Part shown: positions 18,249 through 26,660 of the stretch, one piece after another
Numbering within the stretch: position 1 is the first letter of the stretch
How the letters are laid out: the number at the start of each line of letters is the position of its first letter
Origin: a virus
Virus record (IMG/VR): IMGVR_UViG_3300033993_001964
Coordinates: 1-60,767 of that record
Direction: 5' to 3' (one strand)
DNA: 60,767 bases
Made by a program: the position numbers and the translations under genes
The notes under the pieces: model-generated
Database searches by the model: none
Told to the model about the DNA's origin: nothing
What the model saw: the letters and a program-made list of their open reading frames with translations, nothing else

Positions 18249-18713
18249 CTACCCGTTTATGTCCCCAGATGGCTCCCGGCGTGCGGATTTCCGGGCCCTC
18301 CTGATGGCAAGTTTGACCGCTTGCTCGGCGGCAAACCGCACAAACGGCAGGCCGCGACGGGTGGCCTCCTGCTCTAGCCATGCCAGAATCTCGGGCATTC
18401 TGCGCTCGCACTCATCGGGCCCCCACTCGTCCATCTGTTTTGCTCGTGCGTTACAAGAGCATGTAGGGGAGGAGGTGATCCCGATTAGTTTGAGAAGCCC
18501 CTTGAGTTCTGTGCCGGGACCAATGGCTGGCGGCACGTATTCAACGGCGGCGTGTGGAGGCGTGGCTGGGCGCACTCTCGGATAGGCGGGATGGTTCGTA
18601 TCCACCTCCACCCACACGTCATCGTATCTGTGAGTGATGGCGGACTCTGCTGCGTCGGGGTCAAACTTGCGGCCTGTGGCGGTAGCCCGCAAGCCAGAAA
18701 TAGTCATTCTCAT
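18249..18713 (-). CDS. Small CxC protein with WGPxxC motif
   Basis: 154 residues from MRMTISGL, chosen because its ATG overlaps the upstream stop as ATGA. The C-terminal half holds LKLIGITSSPTCSCNARAKQ then MDEWGPDECERRMPEILAWL, a Cys-x-Cys plus later Cys pattern seen in short phage proteins of unknown function. A basic tail follows (AIRRARKSARREP). The three cysteines could bind a metal. It is encoded right after the cysteine-rich protein, so a partner role is possible. Confidence 0.68.
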   Translation of the reverse strand: MRMTISGLRATATGRKFDPDAAESAITHRYDDVWVEVDTNHPAYPRVRPATPPHAAVEYVPPAIGPGTELKGLLKLIGITSSPTCSCNARAKQMDEWGPDECERRMPEILAWLEQEATRRGLPFVRFAAEQAVKLAIRRARKSARREPSGDING

Positions 18714-20293
18714 GGTGGAAGTGTAATAGTTACGGTCGGCTCGCCAGCGCAGCCACATGCTTCATCACCGAATGTACGGATGAGAGTCAGTGTAGCCTCG
18801 CCGCCCTGATCGTCCTCAAGGTCCAAAAGATATTCCCATTGATACCACTTGGATAGGAAGCATGTGTTGGTTCCGTAGCTAACAACAAACACCCCAGAGA
18901 GCCCGTTGCCGACCGCCAAGCAGCCCAGTATCCCTTCAGACGGAAAGCCACTTTTTTCGATAGCCTTAATAGTGCCTTCGCCGTCGAATGAGTATGTGAA
19001 CGGAAACCCCGTCATGTCGCACCATTCAATAGTCAGGATCGCTTCGGCCACGTTTTCTTCTATGCCGAATGGATACGCAAAACATCCAACGTCGGGGCGG
19101 AATGTCCCGCACACGCATGGGCATTCGGCGTCTGGCAGCGTCACGCATGGGCCGCACGCAACACCTATTTGCCATTCGTTTTCGTCGCATTCGGTGCGAA
19201 CCTGCACCTCAAACGTAGTCACTCCCTTTTGCTTTGTTCGCCACTTGACGAAACCCTTCGGGCCGCCCTTAAAGCCGCCGGGCGCATCGAAGTCACAGTT
19301 GCAACGCTCAAGACCCCGCCATCCGGAGTCCCCCTTAATAGTCCTGTCGGCGATCTGAGAGCATCCGCTGCTTGCCATGTCGGGCGACCAGATTTGCACA
19401 CGTATCGGTCGCGAGTTGGTTGAGACGTACGACACGCAGAGTTCTTGCCCGGAAAAATCAAACGCGGCTGGATCGACCGTGAAGTAAAAACTCCGCACTC
19501 CACCACCGACTCCGGAGGCAGTGAACGGGCTTGCCGGGTCGATTGCGCACTTCCCGGTGGAGGGGTCATCGCAGTTGGCTTGGCACTCCTCGTTCGTAAT
19601 GTAAACGCCGCCATCATCTGGAACACACGAGTAGCCGCCGCAGGCATCAGGCGTGCAGTTGTGTTTACGGCAGTTGTCGGCACATGCTTCAGCGCTGTCG
19701 TATGGGCCTCCGGCTGTGCGCCATGCTTGGGGAACAAACACATTGTCGATCATCGTTCCGCACGGCCCGTTGAAGCAGTACGTGGACGTGACGCCATCAC
19801 GAGGCTCTTCCGGGCTTCCGGGACTTACGGTGTCGTCGTACTCGTAACAGCAGTAGTAGGTGCCTGGCGGCGGAGGCGGATCGCAGTCGGGACCGCTGCA
19901 ACACACGCCATCCACGCACTCGTAGCCACTGGGGCACGGGACGCACTGGCCGTCAATGCAAATCTCGCACTCGCCGCACGCGGACTGGACGGTCCCGTTC
20001 ACGCACTCTTCGCACCCGCCATAGTTTGGCTCGCACACGCCATCGACGCATTCAGAGCAGCCGTCGCAAGGCGGGTCGCATTCGCACGGCGGAGAAAGCG
20101 GACACAGTCCGTCGCAGTTGGGGGTGGTGTACTTGCCTCCGGTTGTCACCTTCTGGCATTCAACGACGGAACGCCCGCAACTATCGACGCCAGTCGTGAC
20201 GCAGTCGTACTGCTTTTTCGGGCCGCAGCAGCAGGCGTCCACAAGGCGACCAGCGATTGCGAGCAGCTTGCCGCCTACGCTTTTTAGCCCCAT
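18710..20293 (-). CDS. Cysteine-rich putative virion surface protein
   Basis: 527 residues if started at MGLKSVGG, whose ATG overlaps the upstream stop as TGATG; a 20-codon longer form is open but overlaps the previous gene by 61 bases. I count 53 cysteines, about one in ten residues. Residues 70-140 are a run of EGF- or TNFR-like modules (CSECVDGVCEP, CEECVNGTVQSACGECE, CIDGQCVPCPSGYECVDGVC), and later parts contain CPCVC and FxFTVDPAAFDFSG beta-sandwich-like sequence. There is no signal peptide. It sits among tail genes and so is probably an adhesin or tail spike component, an unusual composition for a protein made in the cytoplasm. Confidence 0.75.
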   Translation of the reverse strand: MGLKSVGGKLLAIAGRLVDACCCGPKKQYDCVTTGVDSCGRSVVECQKVTTGGKYTTPNCDGLCPLSPPCECDPPCDGCSECVDGVCEPNYGGCEECVNGTVQSACGECEICIDGQCVPCPSGYECVDGVCCSGPDCDPPPPPGTYYCCYEYDDTVSPGSPEEPRDGVTSTYCFNGPCGTMIDNVFVPQAWRTAGGPYDSAEACADNCRKHNCTPDACGGYSCVPDDGGVYITNEECQANCDDPSTGKCAIDPASPFTASGVGGGVRSFYFTVDPAAFDFSGQELCVSYVSTNSRPIRVQIWSPDMASSGCSQIADRTIKGDSGWRGLERCNCDFDAPGGFKGGPKGFVKWRTKQKGVTTFEVQVRTECDENEWQIGVACGPCVTLPDAECPCVCGTFRPDVGCFAYPFGIEENVAEAILTIEWCDMTGFPFTYSFDGEGTIKAIEKSGFPSEGILGCLAVGNGLSGVFVVSYGTNTCFLSKWYQWEYLLDLEDDQGGEATLTLIRTFGDEACGCAGEPTVTITLPP

Positions 20294-20991
20294 CACGACA
20301 CCGGACAGTCGGAGACTGGGATGGTCTTCTGCGTGCCAGTTGATGCGAGCCATGCCCCAATGGTTGCGTACTTCACGACGATACCCACGCCCTCCTCGTA
20401 GGTAACGTCCGTCACCACCTGCACGCTTCCGACGTTGGTGGTAGACAGTCGGAAAACCATTTCGTCAGCGCGGGGCTCTATAAAGAACTGTATTCGAGAC
20501 CGGTCGTCGCCGCCGCATTCGGCTCGCAACTTCTTGGCGACAAGCATGTTGGCGGACTGATCGCGGAATATGCAGTCTCCGGAGCCATTGACGCGCAGGT
20601 TGACTTTTGCAGTGTCGCCAGCAGACTCGACGTTTGTGTACTCGCCAGAGGAGATTCGATATGTGGATTGCGTCTGCTGCGGGGGCAGCGTCGTGTTCAC
20701 CGTAGACTGCGGCACTGGCCTCTCGGCACGCTCGCTGTCCTGCCCCCGTTGGCGGCGGTAGTCGGGATCTCCGTCCCGAAAATCGAGGTTGGTCAGGCGG
20801 TGCGAGCGGTCACTGGACGTGACCTGACGCATCCCTCGCGGAGTCTGGTCGTGGATGACCTCGCCGCCCTGACGCATGGTCTGGACGCTGTTAGCAAATA
20901 TGTTCGCGATGATCGTGGCGGCATTGGCGGGAAGGCCCGCCTCGATAAGGCTGCCCCGCAACTGCCCGCCTTGATTGGCGTAACTGCTCAC
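20293..20991 (-). CDS. Hypothetical tail-region protein (232 aa)
   Basis: 232 residues from a GTG that overlaps the nozzle gene's stop as GTGA. A helical first half carries ANAATIIANIFANSVQTMRQGG. The second half looks beta-rich: STYRISSGEYTNVESAGDTA, NLRVNGSGDCIF, IQFFIEPRADEMVFRLSTTN and VVTDVTYEEGVGIVVKY. Alternating strands of this kind fit a structural virion part. No family was recognised. Confidence 0.7.
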   Translation of the reverse strand: MSSYANQGGQLRGSLIEAGLPANAATIIANIFANSVQTMRQGGEVIHDQTPRGMRQVTSSDRSHRLTNLDFRDGDPDYRRQRGQDSERAERPVPQSTVNTTLPPQQTQSTYRISSGEYTNVESAGDTAKVNLRVNGSGDCIFRDQSANMLVAKKLRAECGGDDRSRIQFFIEPRADEMVFRLSTTNVGSVQVVTDVTYEEGVGIVVKYATIGAWLASTGTQKTIPVSDCPVS

Positions 20992-23918
20992 TTGCCGGCC
21001 CCGTTTGCATCTAGCGTGTACACAACAACAGGCTCGCTCGTCTTTCGCGCTCCTGATAATTCTACCGCCACAGCCCGGTCTGCGGATGCAATGTCGTCAA
21101 GGGTTTTTCCGGATAGTAGCGCCCGCGCCACGCCTGAGTCTGCGCCGTACTTTGTGGTGTTGGCTGCCATGTCAAGTCGAGCGCCGCTGTCCACTGTGTT
21201 GCTAACAAACCCAACACCCCTGTCTCTTGCTGCCGCATTTGGGCGCGGGTGCGGTGAGTTGTTGTAGTAGAGCCTCATGGCGACCTCGCACGTCGACTGC
21301 TGTGGCTTGTACTGGATGCTGATGTTGCGGGCAGTGGTGCTGGCAGCTTTCGGGTCTTGCGAGTCCGATGTGTACTCCATAGCCCCTGTCTTGAATCGGT
21401 ACGGCACGTACACGGGTGTGTCGGCAGACATCGACGTGGCGGTGTAGGTGGCGACTGCCGATTGAGAACCGACTTCAGGCGGCGAGATGTACAAGGTGCC
21501 GCTCGTGTAGCCGTACCCCATAGAGGTGATCCAGATTGCAGTTACGGCGCCATTGAGGTCGATCGACGCCTGAAACTCTGCGCCGCTGCCGCCCGATGCT
21601 GTAACAGTCGGCGGCTTCTTGTACCCCGAGCCAGCGCTCGTCAGAACAGTCTGAATCACTGCGCCTCTGGCAAGGTCTGAAGCGCCCTCGCCGAGCAGGT
21701 ACACTCCGCCCTTGCCGGCGTACACCACGCGATAGTCGCCGTTAGATAGCCTGGCGGCGCACGCAGATGACAGTCTCTGAGGATACCTCTCTTGCCACCA
21801 CGTTTTGCTATCTACGTGATAGCAGTAGGCGCGCGTCGGGAAGCCACCCGAGCCGTCCCCTTTCAGCGCCACAAACGCACGAACGATGCGGGTAATCGGG
21901 TCAGACGCCAGGAAGTACCACTTGCCGTTGGCCTTGTCTACCTGCTGCGTAAAGATGTCGTCAATCGACTGGGACAGCGCTGAAACCTGGCCACCAGAAG
22001 TTACGGAGTACACGCCGTACTGGTCTAGAACGTACGCGACACCGTCGAGGATATCCCAGCACCGCTGATTCAGGGCGCCGCGATACGCGACTGGCGTTAC
22101 CTGCGCGTCAAGCACTGGCTGCTTGGCAAACGTCATGGCGTAGCAGGCCCGAGACTGCATAATGAGCATCGTCGGCCCGTAGGGCACAAGGGCCGTGACG
22201 GCGTCGGAGTCTCTGGAGTTTTGCTGCAACACAATTTCGTTGACGTCTGGGACGCTTTCCGGCTCGTCCACTTCCGAGTACAGGATGGTGTTGGGCTTCG
22301 TCCCGGACGTGTCTACCGCATACCAATGGCGGTCCTGAAACCGCACGACTGCGGCTTTGTCGCCTGGAGGGATTCCAAATCGGTTGGCATTGAGCTGCCC
22401 GTTGGGCAGGACGATTGGCATGGCGGAGTACCCATCGCGATCGGGGTTGCGCAGCTCTTCGTCGGTGAGGTCGTCTGCGTACACAGCGACACCCGCAGCG
22501 ACGGCCTTGACGCGATACAGAGTGGTCGCCTGATTGCTAGTAGTTCGCCAGAGCTCGCACTGCGCAGCGCGGCCAGACGCAGCTGCAAACGACCAATCTA
22601 GCGACTTGGCCCCCTCGCCCGCATCCACCTCGAGTACTGGCGACAGGTTGCTCGGGATAGGTCCGCCGCGATCTTCTGGGGTGGCGTCAACGTATCTCGT
22701 GTAGCACTGGTATTTGCCACGCAAGTGCGGGCGAGACACGGCAAACACTTCCGCACCGCCTGCCAGCACCTCCACGACAGGGGGCTTCTTGTAGCCCCCA
22801 CCTCCGTTCTCAAGCGTGACGGTGTCGATAGCCCCGTTCTTCACCGTGCAGGTGGCATAGGCCCCGAAACCGCTGGGGGACGTGATCTTCAGTTGCGGTG
22901 CAACCAGAAAGCCACTTCCCTTCTTAGTGACGGCAATGGAGCCTACTCCAAACCTTTGCCCGGTTGTGTTCTGAGTGTTGCCGGACGTAATGCCGTTAAG
23001 GATGATGTCCCTCGACGAATCGCCAGAGCCGGATGGAATTCGAAGCGTTACGATGTCCGTGTCGGAGTATCCTGAGCCGTAGTTGACGGGCTCGACCGAA
23101 AGCAACTGCCTCGCTCCGCGCATGTAAAAGTAGTTGACGCCATTCGACAGAACCTCTGAACACTGATACGTGGCAGGGCTAAACGTGAGCTTTACTGTAG
23201 CGCCAGAGCCAACGCCGCCGGACACGGTGTAAGAAAACCCTCTCTTTGCTCCAAAGGACGTGCATTGAATCATGCCTTGCCACAGGCCACCTGCCGGTGG
23301 AGGAAAAAAGAAACTGAAAGAAGCCGACCCGCTGGCGGCAGGCACTGTCGTGGAGCCGCTCGCGTAGTACCACGTCTTGCCGTCATCACCTCCTGCGGAG
23401 TCGAGATAGTCCGGAGCCTGCACGATCTTCCATTCGGTGATGCCGGTGTAGGGGTCGCCGCCGCCGCCTGCGGTTGGCGTGCCGTCGAGCGTGGCGGTGA
23501 GTTCCGCCCCCTTGCCATACGTGTCACCCAACTCAACGGACGGCTGGTCGAGGTAGTATTTTCCGCCGTCGTCTATGCGAACCTCAGACAGCGATGACTG
23601 ACCAAGAAACGCTTGGGCTTTTGCCTCCTTGCCCAGTACGGGATCGCGTCCCTTCTCGGAGGTGAACGTGATGGGCGGCGGTGCGTAATAGCAGGAACCA
23701 GACTTGTACACGTCCGCACGAGCGATGTAGTAGCAGGCGGGCGTTATGGCGGTGACCGCAGGCGCAGCAGTCGGTGCGTCCATGCCAGCATCTACAGCCG
23801 CAGCGGTGCCGTACACGCGGGCAGGACGGACCCCGCCGCCTTGAACGACGATGAGTTCTCCGTTACGCCCTTGCGAGCAGGACACGGGACGGTCAGGGGA
23901 GAATCGGTTGGTAATCAT
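20988..23918 (-). CDS. Tail nozzle / packaged-DNA stabilisation-like protein
   Basis: 976 residues. The central part (roughly 430-760) resembles podovirus tail nozzle or gp10-like hub proteins: CELWRTTSNQATTLYRVKAV, HWYAVDTSGTKPNTILYSEV, LVPYGPTMLIMQSRACYAMT, RCWDILDGVAYVLDQYGVYSV, and a propeller-like continuation with THE-type DSKTWWQERYPQR. Around it are Gly-rich repeats of the form GSGY-x2-PP-x-V (near residues 70, 120, 300, 350, 380 and 780). The N terminus lacks the usual nozzle start, which is found in the preceding gene; the two overlap by ATGA. Confidence 0.8.
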   Translation of the reverse strand: MITNRFSPDRPVSCSQGRNGELIVVQGGGVRPARVYGTAAAVDAGMDAPTAAPAVTAITPACYYIARADVYKSGSCYYAPPPITFTSEKGRDPVLGKEAKAQAFLGQSSLSEVRIDDGGKYYLDQPSVELGDTYGKGAELTATLDGTPTAGGGGDPYTGITEWKIVQAPDYLDSAGGDDGKTWYYASGSTTVPAASGSASFSFFFPPPAGGLWQGMIQCTSFGAKRGFSYTVSGGVGSGATVKLTFSPATYQCSEVLSNGVNYFYMRGARQLLSVEPVNYGSGYSDTDIVTLRIPSGSGDSSRDIILNGITSGNTQNTTGQRFGVGSIAVTKKGSGFLVAPQLKITSPSGFGAYATCTVKNGAIDTVTLENGGGGYKKPPVVEVLAGGAEVFAVSRPHLRGKYQCYTRYVDATPEDRGGPIPSNLSPVLEVDAGEGAKSLDWSFAAASGRAAQCELWRTTSNQATTLYRVKAVAAGVAVYADDLTDEELRNPDRDGYSAMPIVLPNGQLNANRFGIPPGDKAAVVRFQDRHWYAVDTSGTKPNTILYSEVDEPESVPDVNEIVLQQNSRDSDAVTALVPYGPTMLIMQSRACYAMTFAKQPVLDAQVTPVAYRGALNQRCWDILDGVAYVLDQYGVYSVTSGGQVSALSQSIDDIFTQQVDKANGKWYFLASDPITRIVRAFVALKGDGSGGFPTRAYCYHVDSKTWWQERYPQRLSSACAARLSNGDYRVVYAGKGGVYLLGEGASDLARGAVIQTVLTSAGSGYKKPPTVTASGGSGAEFQASIDLNGAVTAIWITSMGYGYTSGTLYISPPEVGSQSAVATYTATSMSADTPVYVPYRFKTGAMEYTSDSQDPKAASTTARNISIQYKPQQSTCEVAMRLYYNNSPHPRPNAAARDRGVGFVSNTVDSGARLDMAANTTKYGADSGVARALLSGKTLDDIASADRAVAVELSGARKTSEPVVVYTLDANGAGK

Positions 23919-24619
23919 GCGAGAGGTAAACCGGAGGCGAGGACAGAGTCCGGATAGTCAGGCGTGGACGACGATCCGCCAAAGTACGTCACTTCGTCTG
24001 GCGTGGCCGAATCGTCCCTGTACAGTCGCCACTCACCGGCATTGTTTCCTCCGGGAACGGGTCCATTCGTGTCATCCTGTGTGGCAATCCACAGTTTCCC
24101 AACGTGTCGCACAACATCGTCTGTGGTGTACTGCCCGTCCACCCAGTCACCTCGCCAGTTAGCGTTGCCTGTAAGAAGTCGAGTCCACGAGGCGGTGGAC
24201 GAACTACCGCCGAACAACTCACCGACATAGTCCGCCGCTGGTGGCTGAGGCGGAGGAGGTTCGGTCGTCTGTCCAGCAACGAATCGCTGCGTATACGTTG
24301 TCCCGGTCTGGCCGGACGTGAGAGTGAGCGGAGGTTCGCTTGGGGCAGGCGTCTCGGGCCCATAGGCGGGGCTTGGCAGCGCCACCAGTTCGCCGCTCGC
24401 AGTCAGCGCGAGCAGGACTGTATTTCCTCCAGATTCATACGGGAAGCAGTCAAGAACGTCGCTGGCAGCAACAGTCGAGGCTACTCGACGCATGCCGTCT
24501 CTGGTGGTGAGCTGACCAGGAATGGTCAGGGATAGGTTGACCTGATCAACGGCCGCGCCGGCGGGAAGGATGTACGGGCTAGCTTGAGTTACCAGCCCGG
24601 CCCATTGGTCGGCTTTCAT
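23915..24619 (-). CDS. N-terminal tail nozzle-like protein
   Basis: 234 residues. The start ASPYILPAGAAVDQVNLSLT followed by IPGQLTTRDGMRRV matches the typical opening of podovirus nozzle proteins (extended strand, 'LPPGA..AVNLDL..PGxLxxRxGxxRV'). A beta segment LLALTASGELVAL follows, then a Pro-rich linker (EPPPPQPPA) and a carbohydrate-binding-like region (YVGELFGG..WRGDWVDGQYTTDDVVRHVG, resembling chitin-binding type 3 modules). It appears that the nozzle head and body are encoded by two coupled genes (ATGA). Confidence 0.72.
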   Translation of the reverse strand: MKADQWAGLVTQASPYILPAGAAVDQVNLSLTIPGQLTTRDGMRRVASTVAASDVLDCFPYESGGNTVLLALTASGELVALPSPAYGPETPAPSEPPLTLTSGQTGTTYTQRFVAGQTTEPPPPQPPAADYVGELFGGSSSTASWTRLLTGNANWRGDWVDGQYTTDDVVRHVGKLWIATQDDTNGPVPGGNNAGEWRLYRDDSATPDEVTYFGGSSSTPDYPDSVLASGLPLA

Positions 24620-24622
24620 GGG

Positions 24623-25516
24623 TCACACTCCCGTGTCGGGGCCGGATGGCGAGTAGTACCCCAGAGCTCGCGCGACACTGGAGAACCTCCCCTCACTGCG
24701 GCTGCCGGATATTGGAGCGACGCCGTCCGCCTCGAATGCAAGCCGCATGTCGCGACTATGCACTGCCATTGCACCTTCGACGTTCTTTCCAAGAAGGCGG
24801 GCAAGCCACGCCTCAGCTCCGGACAGTACGGCCGTGTACATCCCGTCTGACACGTCTAAGTAGTCGGACCAAAGCGCCTTTCCGGCGTCGACGGTGCCGC
24901 GACTGCTGCCGGCGATGCCCATCAGCTTTGCTCCCACGTAAGGGTTGCGCCCAAACGAGGACGTGGGGAAGTTGGTGTTGCCGCTGTATCGCACGACGGC
25001 TCCCGTCGGAGGAGCAGGCGAACCGGTGATGGTCAGGCATATTGGCTCAAAGCCCATATACCGCAGCATTGGCGGACGGCGGCGGAACGTGTACTTGTAC
25101 GTCACGGACTGCGGGGTTCCCGCAAGCTTAAGAAGCCAGCGATCCGCCGCCGCCGGGTCGCGCATTACAGTCCAGTACACTGGCGAGTTCAGCTGCGGGA
25201 ACCGCACGTCCACGCGAAGCCAGTCTGTTGGCGGCAGGTACATGACTGGCGTAGAGGAGGTTTGCGGGGGTATGAGTGCGTCTAAGTTCTTGACGTTCTC
25301 CGGAAGCGTGAACGTGTCGACCCCGTTGCCGCTTCCAACGGCAGGGTCGTCAACCAGCGTGGCTTCAGCAACGTGCCAGTTCCAGTCGCGAGCGTTGATG
25401 ACATCACGGTAGGCGTTGTGCGCAGCCGCCCGAAGCGAAGTGTGTTCGCTGTCCTGTGCGCCGCCGCCAACGGACGCCATGAGGTATTCGATGATGTCTT
25501 GGGCTGCGTAGTACAC
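24623..25516 (-). CDS. Podovirus-type tail adaptor (gp4/gp11-like)
   Basis: 297 residues from a GTG preceded by AGTAGGA at good spacing; an ATG 13 codons upstream would overlap the previous gene. The N-terminal helix pair AAHNAYRDVINARDWNWH matches the 'Ala-x-Arg-x-Ile-x2-LRDW' region of head-tail adaptor or tail tubular A proteins, and beta-rich sequence with PxxVKNLDAL and YLPPTDWLR follows. This protein would dock on the portal and carry the nozzle. Its position directly before the nozzle genes supports the call. Confidence 0.82.
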   Translation of the reverse strand: MYYAAQDIIEYLMASVGGGAQDSEHTSLRAAAHNAYRDVINARDWNWHVAEATLVDDPAVGSGNGVDTFTLPENVKNLDALIPPQTSSTPVMYLPPTDWLRVDVRFPQLNSPVYWTVMRDPAAADRWLLKLAGTPQSVTYKYTFRRRPPMLRYMGFEPICLTITGSPAPPTGAVVRYSGNTNFPTSSFGRNPYVGAKLMGIAGSSRGTVDAGKALWSDYLDVSDGMYTAVLSGAEAWLARLLGKNVEGAMAVHSRDMRLAFEADGVAPISGSRSEGRFSSVARALGYYSPSGPDTGV

Positions 25517-25523
25517 GGTGTTC

Positions 25524-26645
25524 CTACTTGAGTTGGACGCCAGCGGAAGCAGCACTCGGCTCGCCCACGCCAGCGGAGTTCACAGCGGACACGCGGAAGG
25601 AGTAGACAAATCCGACTCGCATGGCGAATGTGAGGGTGGACGGCTGTCCGATGCCAACTACAGCGTTTGTAGTGGGGGTGGTAGTTGTGCCCACAAGATA
25701 TGCGGTAGACCCCACCATGCTCTCGATCCTGTACCCCGTGATGGACCCGCCACCGTTGCCGGTCGGCGCAGACCAAGACAGGGCGTATGCCGTGTTGTAG
25801 CCACCGCCAGACGAACCGCTGCTGACGATGTAGTTGGTCGGAGTCACCTTCAGGTTGTATGGCGCGGTCGGCGGCTGAATGCTGGGAGTTACCGGAATGG
25901 TCACTTGCGACCACGAGCCAGTGCCGCTGGCGTTGACTGCGGCTACACGAAAGACATACGTGGCTCCGTTGGCGAGGCCAATTACCGTTTTGGAGTACGG
26001 CTCGCCAGTTCCTACCCCAAACGACGTCGCCTGCGTCCACGTGGAGCCATTGTTAGGGCTATACTGAATCACGTAATCCGAGATGGGCGATGTGCCAGAA
26101 GACGCTGGGGGAGTCCACCAAACGCGAACACGCGCATTTAGCGCCAAAGCGCCGACGTTTTGCGGAGCCGACGGAGAGCCTGATGGTGCGGCATCCGACG
26201 CGACATCAATCGGTATGCACGTCACCTGACCGCCCTGCTCAAGCAGCAGGATCTCTGTGCCGCTCGACGCCCAGCAGTTCACGGCATCCGTTAGTCGCGT
26301 CACTCCAAGCCTTTGGTTCACAAACTCAGGATATGTGCCATTATCGCCCGCCACAATCTTTTCGTATGACGTAACCTGAGTATCAATGCCCCACACTGTG
26401 CCGCCGTTCACAAACAGCGGTATCTCTCCCACGACACGTTGCGTGCCATACGCGCCCCACGTCTTGCCGTTTTGCGAAATGCACGAAACCCGTTGGCTGT
26501 CGTGAAACGCCACAAATCCCACGTTTGGCACGTAGGCCACTGAGTTCATTTCGTGATTTGTAATCCCGGTGCCACTAGACCCCCCTAAAATTGCACCGGT
26601 GCTTCTGAATCCCGAGCGCCAATCGTAGCCGTTAGAGATTGCCAT
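25524..26645 (-). CDS. Fibronectin type III tail protein
   Basis: 373 residues with a strong SD (CAGGAGGC). Residues 1-150 are beta-rich with propeller-like turns (VAYVPNVGFVAFHDSQRVSC, GKTWGAYGTQR). Two FN3 domains follow, about 155-255 (SAPQNVGALALNARVRVWWT..YVIQYSPNNGSTWTQ..YVFRVAAVNASGTGSWS) and 258-373 (APYNLKVTP..YALSWSAPTGNGGG..YSFRVSAVNSAGVGEPS). FN3 domains are common in phage fibres and bind surface carbohydrates. It lies between the big Ig fibre and the adaptor gene; receptor binding is inferred. Confidence 0.82.
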   Translation of the reverse strand: MAISNGYDWRSGFRSTGAILGGSSGTGITNHEMNSVAYVPNVGFVAFHDSQRVSCISQNGKTWGAYGTQRVVGEIPLFVNGGTVWGIDTQVTSYEKIVAGDNGTYPEFVNQRLGVTRLTDAVNCWASSGTEILLLEQGGQVTCIPIDVASDAAPSGSPSAPQNVGALALNARVRVWWTPPASSGTSPISDYVIQYSPNNGSTWTQATSFGVGTGEPYSKTVIGLANGATYVFRVAAVNASGTGSWSQVTIPVTPSIQPPTAPYNLKVTPTNYIVSSGSSGGGYNTAYALSWSAPTGNGGGSITGYRIESMVGSTAYLVGTTTTPTTNAVVGIGQPSTLTFAMRVGFVYSFRVSAVNSAGVGEPSAASAGVQLK

Positions 26646-26660
26646 CTCTTGCCTCCTGTG

